A DNA stretch of 64,000 nucleotides from Gemmatimonadota bacterium (GCA_027307165.1 DAHUXM010000020.1:1-64000), one strand, 5' to 3'; shown: positions 53,019 to 62,743, counted from the first letter of the stretch. The notes: generated from the sequence alone by a model not told the origin. Numbers and translations: made by a program.

Positions 53019-53791
53019 CGGAGCCAATGACGCGCGTGGTGAAACTGGGCGGCCGCGCACAATCCGCGGACTCGCTCGCTGCGACGATCGCCTCGGCATG
53101 GAACGCGAGCAAGGCGATGTGTGTCGTCCATGGCGGTGGCGACGAGATCTCGGCACTGCAGCGCAAGCTCGGCGGCGAGCCTAAGTTCGCCGGCGGCCGT
53201 CGCGTCACGACGCTCGAGGATCTCGACATCATCCGGATGGTTCTATCGGGTGTCGTCAACAAGAGACTCGTGTCGCAGTTCAACGCGGCTGGCGCACCAG
53301 CTGTCGGAATCTCCGGCGAAGATGCGTCACTGATCGCGGCGAAACCGCTCGGCATTTCGGAGTTCGGTTACGTCGGCATGCCGGTGAGCATCAACACGTC
53401 GTTGATCGAGACGCTCTGGCTCGCGGGTCTACTACCAGTCGTATCGCCGCTCGCGACGAACGCTGAAACGCCAGGCACCGCGCTCAACGTCAACGGTGAT
53501 GATGCCGCGGCTGCCATTGCGGTTGCACTTGGCGCCGACGAGTTGCTGCTGATTGCAGACGTCGAAGGCGTGCTCGATTCGTCGGGCGAGGTGATCGATC
53601 AGCTCGACGTCGATGAAGCGCGTGCGCTCATCGCGTCGGGGATCGCTGTCGGCGGAATGGCCGCCAAGCTGGAAGCAGCGCACGCCGCACTGGCAGGCGG
53701 CGTTCGTGCTGTTCGCATTGCCGATATCGACGCGCTCGGAGAATCCGGACGCGGCACATTCATAACACTCGCAACGGTAGGCGCAAAGTGA
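53015..53791 (+). CDS. argB: Acetylglutamate kinase
   Basis: A 258-residue kinase phosphorylating N-acetylglutamate in arginine synthesis. VVKLGGRA and CVVHGGGDEIS are the nucleotide and glycine-rich loops, and NVNGDDAAAAIAVALGADEL and LLIADVEGVLD are family blocks. The protein is short and lacks the N-terminal helix of the arginine-sensitive hexameric kinases, suggesting it is not feedback-inhibited; this is inferred from length only. Overlaps with argC (ATGA) and argD (GTGA) show translational coupling. Confidence 0.93.
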   Translation: MTEPMTRVVKLGGRAQSADSLAATIASAWNASKAMCVVHGGGDEISALQRKLGGEPKFAGGRRVTTLEDLDIIRMVLSGVVNKRLVSQFNAAGAPAVGISGEDASLIAAKPLGISEFGYVGMPVSINTSLIETLWLAGLLPVVSPLATNAETPGTALNVNGDDAAAAIAVALGADELLLIADVEGVLDSSGEVIDQLDVDEARALIASGIAVGGMAAKLEAAHAALAGGVRAVRIADIDALGESGRGTFITLATVGAK

Positions 53792-55014
53792 CGACAATGA
53801 CTTTGCCTGTGATGCAGCTATCCACCGAACAGCCGGCAGTGCCGGTTCCAGCGCCAACGCAGTCAGCCATACTCGGCACGTACAAGCGCCCGCCCGCACA
53901 ATTCGTCCGTGGCGACGGCATGTATCTGTACGACGAGAGCGGCAAGGCGTATCTGGATTTTGCGAGTGGCATCGCCGTCAATGCGTTCGGCTACAACGAC
54001 GCCGGCATCGCGCGCGCGATCCAGGATGCGGTCGCCACGGGCCTGTTGCACGTATCAAACCTGTATCGCACTGCACCGGGCGAGGATCTGGCGGAATTTC
54101 TCGTCGATCACTCCTTCGCGTCGTCAGTCTTCTATTGCAACTCAGGCGCGGAAGCGAACGAGGGCGCGTTCAAGTTCGCACGCAAGTTCGGCCGTTCCAT
54201 GTCGCCCGACAAGACCGGCATCATCTCGTTGCGCGGCGCGTTCCACGGCCGCCTCTTCGCGTCGCTGGCGGCTACCGATCGCGCAAAGTACCAGGCGCCA
54301 TTCAAGCCACTGGCGCCGGGTGTATCGATCGTCGAGCGCACAATCGAGGATCTCGATGCTGCGCTGGATGCGCGGACCGTTGCAGCGGTGATACTCGAAC
54401 CGGTGCAGGGCGAGGGCGGCGTGCGAGTGATCGACCGCGGGCTGCTCGCGGAGCTGCGCGCGCTCACGCACGAGCGTCGCATCGCTCTCATCTTCGATGA
54501 GATTCAGAGCGGGCTTGGCCGTACCGGAACATTGTTCGCGTACGAGCAAACTGGCGTCGTGCCAGACATGGTAACGCTTGCCAAGCCGATTGCTGCCGGC
54601 CTGCCGATGGGTGCCGTGCTCGTCAGCGAAGAAATCTCGGCGGTAATGAAACCCGGCGATCACGGTACCACGTTTGGTGGAGGGCCCCTGGTCGCGAGCG
54701 TCGCGCTGCATGTCGTGAAGCGGCTTGCAGAACCTGCGCTGCTGGAGCAGGTGCGCGACAACGGTGCATGGATGGGCGAGGAGCTTCGCGCGATCATGCG
54801 TCGCACTGGTCGCGTACGAGCGGTGCGTGGCATGGGGCTCATGTGGGGAATCGACGTCGTGGAGCCGGCCGCAGGTGTCGTCGCACGCGCGATGGATGCG
54901 GGTCTTCTCATTCTATCGGCGGGCGAGTACACGCTCCGTCTGCTGCCGCCGCTCGTCATGAGTCGCGATGAGATGAGAGACGGTCTCGAATCGCTGGAAG
55001 AGGTCCTTCGATGA
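53788..55014 (+). CDS. argD: Acetylornithine aminotransferase
   Basis: A 408-residue class III aminotransferase. Lys266 in VTLAKPIAAGLPMGAVL binds PLP; LIFDEIQSGLGRTGTLFAYE carries the PLP-contacting Asp, and YCNSGAEANEGAFKFARKFG the phosphate site. It converts N-acetylglutamate semialdehyde to N-acetylornithine using glutamate; dual use in lysine synthesis (DapC) is possible. The GTG start at 53788 overlaps the argB stop, and an ATG nine bases later is an alternative. It ends in an ATGA overlap with the acetyltransferase gene. Confidence 0.92.
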   Translation: MTTMTLPVMQLSTEQPAVPVPAPTQSAILGTYKRPPAQFVRGDGMYLYDESGKAYLDFASGIAVNAFGYNDAGIARAIQDAVATGLLHVSNLYRTAPGEDLAEFLVDHSFASSVFYCNSGAEANEGAFKFARKFGRSMSPDKTGIISLRGAFHGRLFASLAATDRAKYQAPFKPLAPGVSIVERTIEDLDAALDARTVAAVILEPVQGEGGVRVIDRGLLAELRALTHERRIALIFDEIQSGLGRTGTLFAYEQTGVVPDMVTLAKPIAAGLPMGAVLVSEEISAVMKPGDHGTTFGGGPLVASVALHVVKRLAEPALLEQVRDNGAWMGEELRAIMRRTGRVRAVRGMGLMWGIDVVEPAAGVVARAMDAGLLILSAGEYTLRLLPPLVMSRDEMRDGLESLEEVLR

Positions 55015-55514
55015 ATCCTGATGTAACGGCATCCATCGTGTTGCGCCCAGCACAGAGTGGTGACATCTCCGGCATCGTGTCGCTCGTGAATGGCTATGCC
55101 GCAGAGGCGATCATGTTGTACCGGTCACCCGAATCGGTAAGCATGACGCTGCACGATTTTGTAGTTGCCGTGGATTCTGCTGGAACCGTGATGGCGTGCG
55201 GCGCGCTCAAGGAATACTCGCCGTCGCTGGCCGAGGTCGCGTCTGTTGCGGTGGCGCGTGACGCACATGGACTTGGGCTCGGAACTGCGATCGTCGCCGA
55301 AGTCGAGCGACTTGCGCGCAAGCGTGGAATCGACGAGCTGTTCGCGCTGACACTTACGCCCAGGTTCTTCGAGAGCGCGGGCTACGTGATTGCGGACCGG
55401 GCATTGTATCCGGAGAAGATCAGGCGCGATTGTCTCAAGTGTCCGCGCCGGATCCGCTGCAACGAGTACTGCGTGGCGCGCTCGGTCCAGGAAGAGATGG
55501 CCGTAGCGGCCTAG
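55011..55514 (+). CDS. Short N-acetylglutamate synthase-like GNAT with Cys-rich tail
   Basis: A 167-residue GNAT protein. VLRPAQSGDISGIVSLVNGY, SLAEVASVAVARDAHGLGLG (acetyl-CoA loop) and FALTLTPRFFESAGYVIADR match short stand-alone ArgA proteins, which make N-acetylglutamate for the pathway. Its overlap with argD makes this role likely. The C-terminal 30 residues carry four cysteines (Cys141-x2-Cys144-x5-Cys150-x3-Cys154, DCLKCPRRIRC), which could bind a metal or respond to redox. A similar tail occurs in related short synthases. No argF, argG or argH follows. Confidence 0.87.
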   Translation: MNPDVTASIVLRPAQSGDISGIVSLVNGYAAEAIMLYRSPESVSMTLHDFVVAVDSAGTVMACGALKEYSPSLAEVASVAVARDAHGLGLGTAIVAEVERLARKRGIDELFALTLTPRFFESAGYVIADRALYPEKIRRDCLKCPRRIRCNEYCVARSVQEEMAVAA

Positions 55515-55783
55515 CCACGATTGACGAGGCGTCCGGCGTACCCTCGGGACGCGCCGGGCGCCGAGTGGTGGCCCGTACGGAGGCTAACGAACGCACCTAC
55601 TCGACGCCGGTACTCGCCATGGCGCCCAATACCCGCGCCGAAAGCGTCCTGCATCGTTTTCAAACGCATATTGTATGCGCCCCCATACAGTTCCAGGGAG
55701 CGGACTGCGTGGTAATCGTTTGTTTATAGCACGACGGGCCGGATTGGGATAACGTTCGAGCTTACTCCCGGACGGAGATCCGC
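55515..55783. other. Intergenic region of 269 bp
   Basis: No coding frame is convincing. A weak stem (GCGTCC/GGACGC, about 55529-55551) follows the arginine operon, and a short palindrome CGCATA-TTG-TATGCG lies at 55665-55679, possibly an operator for the methyltransferase gene. GGAG stands before the next ATG. Confidence 0.5.
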
Positions 55784-56530
55784 ATGACTGCATCCGACAA
55801 GATCACGCCGTCGCACGTTGATTACGGGCTGGATGCGCCGGGCGTGATTCGCGTCATGCTGATCTGCGGGATTGTGGGCGTCGTGGCCGGGATCGTGGCC
55901 CGCCGGCTTGCGTTTGCGCCGGCGCTGCGTCAGGTCGCGATCGGGTCGATCCTGCTATGGATCGGCTGGGCATTGCTGGTCGGCGCCGGCTTGATGCTGG
56001 CGAGCAGCAGGTGGGGGAAGCTGCGGGCTCGTGACCGTTTGCTGGACCGGCTCGCATTCAACGGCGCGGAGACCGTGCTCGACGTCGGGTGCGGGCATGG
56101 ATTGCTTCTGATCGGTGCGGCGAAACGAGTTCCACACGGTCGTGCGATCGGCGTGGATCTCTGGTCGCAGGTCGATCAGAAGAGCAACTCCGCGGCTGCA
56201 ACACTGGCGAACGCTCGCGCGGAAGGAGTGGACGATCGGGTCGAAGTGCGCGACGCGGACATGCGTGCACTACCGTTGGACGATTCGAGCGTCGATGTGG
56301 TGGTATCGAGCCTCGCAATTCACAACGTGACCGGTGACGGTGAGCGACGCAAGGCGATTCGCGAGATGGTGCGAGTGCTCAAACCCGGCGGACGTGTCGG
56401 AATTCTGGACATCGCGCACGTCGGAGATTACGCGAAGGAGTTTCGCGCCGCAGGCATGAGCGAGGTCGAGCTGCATGGAATCACGCCGTGGATATATCCG
56501 CCTGCGCGCGTGTTGACTGCGATTAAATAG
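55784..56530 (+). CDS. Membrane-anchored class I SAM methyltransferase
   Basis: A 248-residue protein. Two N-terminal transmembrane helices (about residues 20-42 and 48-72, VMLICGIVGVVAGIVARRLA and IGSILLWIGWALLVGAGLML) precede a Rossmann methyltransferase domain with motif I TVLDVGCGHGLLLIGAA, then RVEVRDADMRALPLDDSSVD and MVRVLKPGGRVGILDIA. Location at the membrane suggests a lipid, quinone or envelope substrate, but none can be named. GGAG lies eight bases before the ATG. Confidence 0.88.
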   Translation: MTASDKITPSHVDYGLDAPGVIRVMLICGIVGVVAGIVARRLAFAPALRQVAIGSILLWIGWALLVGAGLMLASSRWGKLRARDRLLDRLAFNGAETVLDVGCGHGLLLIGAAKRVPHGRAIGVDLWSQVDQKSNSAAATLANARAEGVDDRVEVRDADMRALPLDDSSVDVVVSSLAIHNVTGDGERRKAIREMVRVLKPGGRVGILDIAHVGDYAKEFRAAGMSEVELHGITPWIYPPARVLTAIK

Positions 56531-56552
56531 CGACGGGCAGCACCTGACGGTT

Positions 56553-58457
56553 CTAGCTGTCGCTCGCGATCGTCTCCAGCTCCTCCCATCGTCCCATCAA
56601 CCGGGTCATCTCGAGCTCGATCTCGTCGAGCCGACCCCTGGCGGCGACGACGGCCGCGCCATCTCGCAGGAATGCTGGATCTGAAAGCGACGCGTAGATC
56701 TGCTCGCGCTCCTTCTCACGCCTGTCGATCTCATCCGGAAGCGATGCCAGCTCGCTCGTTTCCTTGTACGTGAGGCGACGCTTGCGCGCAGGCGCCGGAG
56801 TTGAAGCAACGGCGCGCTTCGGCTTGCTTGCTGCCGATGTCGTCGACGTTTCGCGCTCCGGCATTCGTCGCTGGCGCAGCCAGTCGGTGTACCCACCAGC
56901 ATACTCACCCACGCGACCGTCGCCCTCGAATACCAGCGTGCTCGTGACGACGTTGTCGAGAAACGCGCGATCGTGGCTCACGACCAGCAGCGTTCCATTG
57001 AACTCCAACAGAAGCTCCTCCAGCAGATCCAGTGTCTCGATGTCGAGGTCGTTGGTCGGCTCGTCCATCACGAGCAGATTGAACGGCCGCGTAAAGAGAC
57101 GCGCCAGCAGCAGGCGATTGCGCTCTCCACCTGACAGCGCGCGCACGGGAGCGCGCGAGCGGTCGGGTGAAAAGAGAAAATCCTGGAGATAACCAAGCAC
57201 GTGCTTCCGCGCGCCGGCGATGTCTATGAAGTCGGAGCCGTCGGCCACGCTATCGAATACGCTCCTGTCGGGATCCAGCTGCTCGCGCATCTGATCGAAG
57301 TAGGCTATTTCGAGTCCCGTGCCGATCCGAATCGTACCGGATTCAGGCTCGAGCTCGCCAAGCAGCAGACGCAGCAGCGTCGTCTTGCCGGAGCCGTTCG
57401 GGCCGATGAGCCCGACACGATCACCGCGCATGATAGTTGTCGAGAAATCGCGAATGATGGTACGCTCACCGCGCGCGAATGTCACCGCTCGCGCCTCCAC
57501 GACCAGTCGTCCGGACCGATCGGATTCCTGCGCCTGCAGCTTTGCGGTTCCTGTGCGCTCGCGCCGCGCACTGCGTTCCTTCCGCAACGCCTCGAGTGAT
57601 CTTACTCGTCCCTCGTTGCGCGTCCTGCGCGCCTGGATGCCGGTGCGAATCCAGACTTCTTCCTTTGCGAGCTTCTTGTCGAACTCGACCCATTCGCGCG
57701 CCTGGGCGGCGAGTGCTGCCTCCTTTCGCTCGAGATATGTGTCGTAATCGGCACCCCAATCGACCAGCTGTCCACGATCGAGCTCGACGATGCGCGTGGC
57801 GACGCGGCGCAGAAAGGCGCGGTCGTGCGTGACGAGCACGAGAGTGATGCCGCGATCCACGAGAAACGTTTCCATCCATTCGACTGCATCGACGTCGAGA
57901 TGATTGGTCGGCTCGTCCAGCAGCAGCACGTCCGGCTCGGCTACGAGCGCGCGAGCCAGCAGGGTCTGGCGCTTCCTGCCACCGGACGCCGTCCCAAACT
58001 GCGCCTCGCCGTCCAATCCCAGGTGAAACAGCACGGTTTCCACCCGAGTCTGCACCTGCCATGCGTTGGCGCTGTCGAGCGCTCGATGCAGCCTATCGAG
58101 ATCGCGCAGCGCGCTGGCACTGCTGTCAGTCGCCACTCGGTGGCTCGCCGCGTGATAGCGTGTGAGCAGGCTGCCCGTGTCGCCGAGTCCGGCGGCAACG
58201 ACGTCGAAGATCGTTCCCCCGAGGTCTGCCGGGATCTCCTGTTCCAGACGTGTTACGGCGATCCCGGTCTGGCGCACAATCTCCCCGCTGTCGGGCGCGA
58301 TGGTACCGTCCAGCAGCTTCAATACCGTACTCTTGCCAGTGCCATTCCGTCCGAGCAGGCAGACGCGCTCACCGAGCTCGATGCTGAACGCGGCGTGATC
58401 GAGGACTGGCGGTCCACCGAACGCGATGCTTACGTCCTGCATGCCCAACAACGCCAT
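56553..58457 (-). CDS. uup: ABC-F family ATPase, Uup type
   Basis: A 634-residue soluble protein with two ABC domains: Walker A sites GRNGTGKST and GPNGSGKTT, signatures ASGGRKR and LSGGERN, and Walker B VLLLDEPTNHLD and LVMDEPTNDLD, joined by a charged linker. The last 90 residues are a basic segment plus coiled coil (PDEIDRREKEREQIYASLSD ... RLDEIELEMTRLMGRW), which is the Uup C-terminal domain. ABC-F proteins act on ribosomes; Uup also affects precise transposon excision and replication intermediates. ATG 58457 has GGAAGAGA upstream. The long upstream frame is not protein-like. Confidence 0.93.
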   Translation of the reverse strand: MALLGMQDVSIAFGGPPVLDHAAFSIELGERVCLLGRNGTGKSTVLKLLDGTIAPDSGEIVRQTGIAVTRLEQEIPADLGGTIFDVVAAGLGDTGSLLTRYHAASHRVATDSSASALRDLDRLHRALDSANAWQVQTRVETVLFHLGLDGEAQFGTASGGRKRQTLLARALVAEPDVLLLDEPTNHLDVDAVEWMETFLVDRGITLVLVTHDRAFLRRVATRIVELDRGQLVDWGADYDTYLERKEAALAAQAREWVEFDKKLAKEEVWIRTGIQARRTRNEGRVRSLEALRKERSARRERTGTAKLQAQESDRSGRLVVEARAVTFARGERTIIRDFSTTIMRGDRVGLIGPNGSGKTTLLRLLLGELEPESGTIRIGTGLEIAYFDQMREQLDPDRSVFDSVADGSDFIDIAGARKHVLGYLQDFLFSPDRSRAPVRALSGGERNRLLLARLFTRPFNLLVMDEPTNDLDIETLDLLEELLLEFNGTLLVVSHDRAFLDNVVTSTLVFEGDGRVGEYAGGYTDWLRQRRMPERETSTTSAASKPKRAVASTPAPARKRRLTYKETSELASLPDEIDRREKEREQIYASLSDPAFLRDGAAVVAARGRLDEIELEMTRLMGRWEELETIASDS

Positions 58458-58617
58458 TACGTTATCTCTTCCAGGGTTCGGGGCCTGAAGTTTAACAGAT
58501 GGGCCATCGAGCCCGCATCCCGAGCGCCAATTCGAGCACCAGATCTGATCAGAAATACGCGGAAGCGGTAACTTCCAGAAGGATATTCCGGCACAACTTT
58601 CAGGCCCAAACAGAAAA

Positions 58618-59904
58618 TTGGACTCGACATCTCTCTGGCCTTTTCTGCCGACGCTCCAACGCCTGGCACTCGCGCTCGCCATCGGGCTCTTTGCCGGGCT
58701 TGAGCGTGAGCATCGTGGCAAGGAGGCGGGGCTTCGAACCTTCGCCTTGATCGCGCTGATCGGGTGCATCGGGGCGTTGCTGGGCGAGAGCTTCGCTCTG
58801 ATGAGCGTCGGACTGACGGGCGTGCTGATCGTGCTGCTGAACGTGCAGACAATGCGAGCGGGCGAGGGGATCGAACTCACGACCTCGGCGGCGCTCGTGC
58901 TCATCGCGCTCGCTGGAATACTGGCAGGAGAAGGACAGACACTCACGCCGACCGTGCTCGCGGTAATAACGGCGGCGCTGCTGGCGTGGAAGCAGCCTCT
59001 TCACAAGTTCAGTCTCGGTCTCACCGATTCCGAACTGCGGTCGGCGATACTGCTCGCGATTCTCGCGTTCGTTGTCTATCCAGTGTTGCCACGCGGATTC
59101 GCCGACCGTTGGGATCTCCTCGATCTCAGAGCAGCATGGATAATCGTAATGCTCATCGCGGGCATCGGATTCGTCAATTACATCCTGCTCAAGATGTACG
59201 GCCCAAAAGGAGTCGCCCTCACGGGATTTCTCGGCGGAATCGTGAACAGCACGGTTACGGTCACGGAGATGGCTACACGCGATCGTGACAGCGGTGACGC
59301 GCTCACTGGCGTCGCGTACGCGGGAATCCTGCTTGCGATTGTAGCGTCCATACTTCGCAACGCAGTCCTGCTGGTACTACTGGCACCGGCCGCACTCGTA
59401 AGCGGGATGCTTGCATTCACGTTGATGATCGGTGCCGGGGTCGTGCTACTCGTCCTTCACTACCGGTCAGTCAGAGAATCCGAATCGCCGACCCAGAATC
59501 AGTCGCTCATCCCGTTGTCTTCGCCGTTCTCTATCACATCGGCAATCAAGTATGGTCTCGTATTTCTCGCGATTCAGGTTACGGGAATACTCGGCCAGCG
59601 TCTGCTCGGCCATGCCGGTTTCTATTTCATCAGCATCATTGGCGGAGTTCTGTCGAGCGCGAGCGCTGTTGCATCGGCGGCGCTGCTCGCCGCACACGGT
59701 ACTATCACGCCATCGGTTGCTGCGATCGGCGCGGTTCTCGCGACCGCGGTGAGCGTGCTGGTGAACGTCGTGTTCGCTACACGTGTATCGAAAGACCCCG
59801 GCCTCAAGAAACATCTCACACTTACAATGAGCTCGCTCGCTGCGCTCGGCATCCTGGGTGTCATTGTCCAGAACGCCGTGGCGTCGTTGATAACTCGTCT
59901 GTGA
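58618..59904 (+). CDS. MgtC/SapB-DUF4010 membrane protein
   Basis: A 428-residue polytopic protein with about 12 helices. The N-terminus has the MgtC/SapB consensus (LALALAIGLFAGLEREHRGK, AGLRTFALIALIGCIGALLG), and the C-terminal half is DUF4010 (GPKGVALTGFLGGIVNSTVT, then VTEMATRDRD). The function is unknown; related MgtC proteins modulate ATP synthase or magnesium adaptation in pathogens. The start is a TTG since no ATG or GTG precedes the first helix. Its stop overlaps the tgt start (GTGA). Confidence 0.88.
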   Translation: MDSTSLWPFLPTLQRLALALAIGLFAGLEREHRGKEAGLRTFALIALIGCIGALLGESFALMSVGLTGVLIVLLNVQTMRAGEGIELTTSAALVLIALAGILAGEGQTLTPTVLAVITAALLAWKQPLHKFSLGLTDSELRSAILLAILAFVVYPVLPRGFADRWDLLDLRAAWIIVMLIAGIGFVNYILLKMYGPKGVALTGFLGGIVNSTVTVTEMATRDRDSGDALTGVAYAGILLAIVASILRNAVLLVLLAPAALVSGMLAFTLMIGAGVVLLVLHYRSVRESESPTQNQSLIPLSSPFSITSAIKYGLVFLAIQVTGILGQRLLGHAGFYFISIIGGVLSSASAVASAALLAAHGTITPSVAAIGAVLATAVSVLVNVVFATRVSKDPGLKKHLTLTMSSLAALGILGVIVQNAVASLITRL

Positions 59905-61139
59905 GCGTGGCGCCGGTTTCATTTCGAACGTCACATGAGTGCGGCTCTGCACGTCTCGGCTGGCTCGACACTCCGCATGGAGTAGTCGAGACACCCGCTT
60001 TCATGCCCGTCGGCACACATGGTGTCGTGCGCGGGCTCTCGATGGAGGAGGTCGCAGCAGCCGGGGGACGGATGGTACTGGCGAACGCGTACCATCTCTA
60101 CCTTCGTCCAGGCGACATGATGGTACGTGCGCTCGGCGGTCTCCATGCTTTCACGAGATGGAACGGCCCCATGCTCACCGACTCCGGCGGATTCCAGGTG
60201 TTCTCGCTATCCAGACTCCGCACAGTGACCGAGGATGGCGTAGAATTTCAGAGTCACATCGATGGCTCGACGCATCAGTACACGCCCGAAAGCGTGATGC
60301 GGATCGAGCGCAATCTGGGCGCCGACGTGATGATGCAGTTGGACGAGCTGATTCAGGGCCGCAGTGATGTCGCAGCAGCACGATCGGCCATGGAGCGAAG
60401 CCTCCGCTGGCTGCGACGCTGCAGGATCGAATTCGATCGGATCTCTCGCGAAGGACGTGCTCCGATTCCGGATTTCGCAGTACCACTTGGCGCGCCGACT
60501 CTTGCATGTGACAGCACGGCGCCGCCGCAGGCGCTTTTCCCCATTGTTCAGGGTGGTACCTATCCGGATCTTCGGCGAGCGTCGGTCGCCGGAATTCTCG
60601 GTAGTGGAGACTGGTCCGGCGTCGCGATAGGTGGATTGTCCGTCGGTGAAACGAAGGATGATACGTACGCGATGCTGGAAGTGTGCGATCCGATTCTGCC
60701 TCGCAACGTCCCACGCTATTTGATGGGCGTTGGCTTCCCGGATGACCTCATCGAAGGAGTGCGTCGCGGCATCGACCTGTTCGATTGCGTAGCGCCAACG
60801 CGGATGGGTCGCGACGGGACCGCGTTCACGCCCGATGGAAAGATGCAGATTCGGCAGAGCAGCTATCGCACCGATCGTCGTCCATTAGTGGACGGATGCA
60901 ACTGCCCTTGCTGTACGCAGTATGACCGGGCATATCTGCGACATCTCTTTGCAAGCGAAGAGATGCTGGGGAAGAGGCTGCTCGCGCTGCATAACATATC
61001 GGTGCTTATTGGCCTGATGCGAGATGCACGTGCGGCACTCCACGACGGGACATTCGATTCTTGGAGCGTCGAGTGGCTGGTGCGGTATCGTAATGGAACG
61101 AACGCGGCGGCCCGGCCGACGCGAACTGTCTACGTATGA
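59901..61139 (+). CDS. tgt: tRNA-guanine transglycosylase
   Basis: A 412-residue TIM-barrel enzyme that swaps guanine 34 of GUN-anticodon tRNAs for the queuosine precursor preQ1. TPAFMPVGTHGVVRGL opens the barrel, Asp94 in LTDSGGFQVFSL is the expected general acid, and Asp295 in DLFDCVAPTR the nucleophile. Zinc ligands are Cys333, Cys335, Cys338 and His364. It is slightly longer than typical because of a loop near residues 185-205 (REGRAPIPDFAVPLGAPTLA). A GTG start overlaps the preceding stop. No other queuosine genes are in view. Confidence 0.94.
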   Translation: MSVAPVSFRTSHECGSARLGWLDTPHGVVETPAFMPVGTHGVVRGLSMEEVAAAGGRMVLANAYHLYLRPGDMMVRALGGLHAFTRWNGPMLTDSGGFQVFSLSRLRTVTEDGVEFQSHIDGSTHQYTPESVMRIERNLGADVMMQLDELIQGRSDVAAARSAMERSLRWLRRCRIEFDRISREGRAPIPDFAVPLGAPTLACDSTAPPQALFPIVQGGTYPDLRRASVAGILGSGDWSGVAIGGLSVGETKDDTYAMLEVCDPILPRNVPRYLMGVGFPDDLIEGVRRGIDLFDCVAPTRMGRDGTAFTPDGKMQIRQSSYRTDRRPLVDGCNCPCCTQYDRAYLRHLFASEEMLGKRLLALHNISVLIGLMRDARAALHDGTFDSWSVEWLVRYRNGTNAAARPTRTVYV

Positions 61140-61147
61140 GGCCGTGA

Positions 61148-62743
61148 ATGACACTTCGCAAGATCATTGTGATTCTGGGCGCGCTCAACGCATTGATACT
61201 GGTGTCACACGCAACGTTTTCGTACGTGGAGGCACCAGCCGCGCACTACACAGACCGCGATCGCTGGGCGCTGGCGTTTCACGATCGAGTCGGTGCCAGA
61301 ATAGCGTCGGTTATTGCTCCAGTTGCTGTATTTGGAGAAATCGGCAAAAAGAACGAAGGTGAGCGTGTCAAGGAGTTGACCGCCAATCTGAGCGGTGGCG
61401 GATGGATGGCAGATCCTCGTCATTTTGTCATCCTTTACGCGACTCCGCTCGTGCTTTCGACGATCGTCACGCTGGTGCTGCTGGCGACGTTGGCGCGGCG
61501 ACCGGACGCGGTCGATACAAACACGGCTGCGTCGATGTTGCGGTGGAGTCACTGGTACGCGCTGGTGATGGCCTTCGCGACTCCTACACTGGCGGAAGAC
61601 TTCTGGCTCTCGGTCGGGTGGGGGCGGATGTTATCCATGGGTTACAACCCCTATTACCACATCTTCACGCCAGCACTGGTTAATCTGCCGCTCGAATCAC
61701 CAGGAATGCACATGACTTACGGCCCACTCTGGGCGCTCGTGGCATCCGCGGTGGAATGGGTGACGCGTGGATCGACGATCTGGAGCGCGGTCCTCTTCAA
61801 GGCATTGCTGCTAATCGCCTGGATATCAACGCTTCACTTGCTATCCAGGCTAGTGCGTGAGCGGAGCGCATCGGATCAGTGTATCGCTATTGCGATGGTC
61901 GGCTGGCTCCCGATCGGCGTTGTGCAGACAATGGGCGATGGACACAACGATGTCTTTATGGTCGTCCTTGTTATGCTCTGGCTCTGGCTTCTGGAGGAGC
62001 GACGATCGGTACTGGGTAGCGTAGCCCTGGCGCTATCGGTCACGATAAAGTATGCAAGCGCTCCGCTCTTCCTACTCGACTTGCTGCACCTTGAAGATCC
62101 TGACTCACCACCAAGCGCAATCCAACGCCTCCGAAATTATTTGCCGCGGGGACTTGCGGCAGCAGCGGTCACCGCGATCGTATTCGGGTCGGTATTTCGC
62201 GGGGCAGGCTTCTTTTCTTCTACGACCGATGTCAACAAATTCAAATTCTTTCTGCCCAGTGACGCCGTCCGCGCCGTAGCTGCACTGACGAATTTGCCGC
62301 TCTGGCGATTCGCGAACTGGGTGGAACTGATATTTCCGGTCGTCATGCTCGTAACGATCTGGAAGTACGTGCACACTCCGTCCCGGGATGCATTCCGGAT
62401 TGCGGTGGCAGGCGTGATGCTGGCGGTACTGTTCCAGGCAGCCAATCACGTCTGGCCGTGGTATGTGATTTGGCTCCTGGTCGTTGCGGCGACAGTTCCG
62501 CGATCGTTGGTCGCCCGCTGGGCGATGGGAGTGGCTCTTACAGCACCGTTTCCACTGATCGTATGGATCGCATTCCCCAAAAGTGATGGACTGACGAAGT
62601 TTCTGCTTCCTGCCCTCTTCGCATATGGCGGAGCTCTGTTGTGGACTATGTGGCTGTGGCGCTATTTCGTTCCATCGAACACAGTGGCGAAACAGGGCAT
62701 GCCATCACGCGGCCGAATCTCGAGTCCAGAAGCGACTGTCTAG
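61148..62743 (+). CDS. GT-C type membrane glycosyltransferase
   Basis: A 531-residue protein with about 12 transmembrane helices. An acidic loop pair after the first helices (PTLAEDFWLSVGWGRMLSMG, then YNPYYHIFTP), MTYGPLWALV and GDGHNDVFMVVLVMLWLW are characteristic of polyprenol-phosphate-sugar-dependent GT-C enzymes such as MptA/B or GT87-like mannosyltransferases. It likely adds a sugar to an envelope glycan or lipid outside the membrane; donor and acceptor are unknown. It starts eight bases after tgt, probably in the same transcript. Confidence 0.8.
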   Translation: MTLRKIIVILGALNALILVSHATFSYVEAPAAHYTDRDRWALAFHDRVGARIASVIAPVAVFGEIGKKNEGERVKELTANLSGGGWMADPRHFVILYATPLVLSTIVTLVLLATLARRPDAVDTNTAASMLRWSHWYALVMAFATPTLAEDFWLSVGWGRMLSMGYNPYYHIFTPALVNLPLESPGMHMTYGPLWALVASAVEWVTRGSTIWSAVLFKALLLIAWISTLHLLSRLVRERSASDQCIAIAMVGWLPIGVVQTMGDGHNDVFMVVLVMLWLWLLEERRSVLGSVALALSVTIKYASAPLFLLDLLHLEDPDSPPSAIQRLRNYLPRGLAAAAVTAIVFGSVFRGAGFFSSTTDVNKFKFFLPSDAVRAVAALTNLPLWRFANWVELIFPVVMLVTIWKYVHTPSRDAFRIAVAGVMLAVLFQAANHVWPWYVIWLLVVAATVPRSLVARWAMGVALTAPFPLIVWIAFPKSDGLTKFLLPALFAYGGALLWTMWLWRYFVPSNTVAKQGMPSRGRISSPEATV

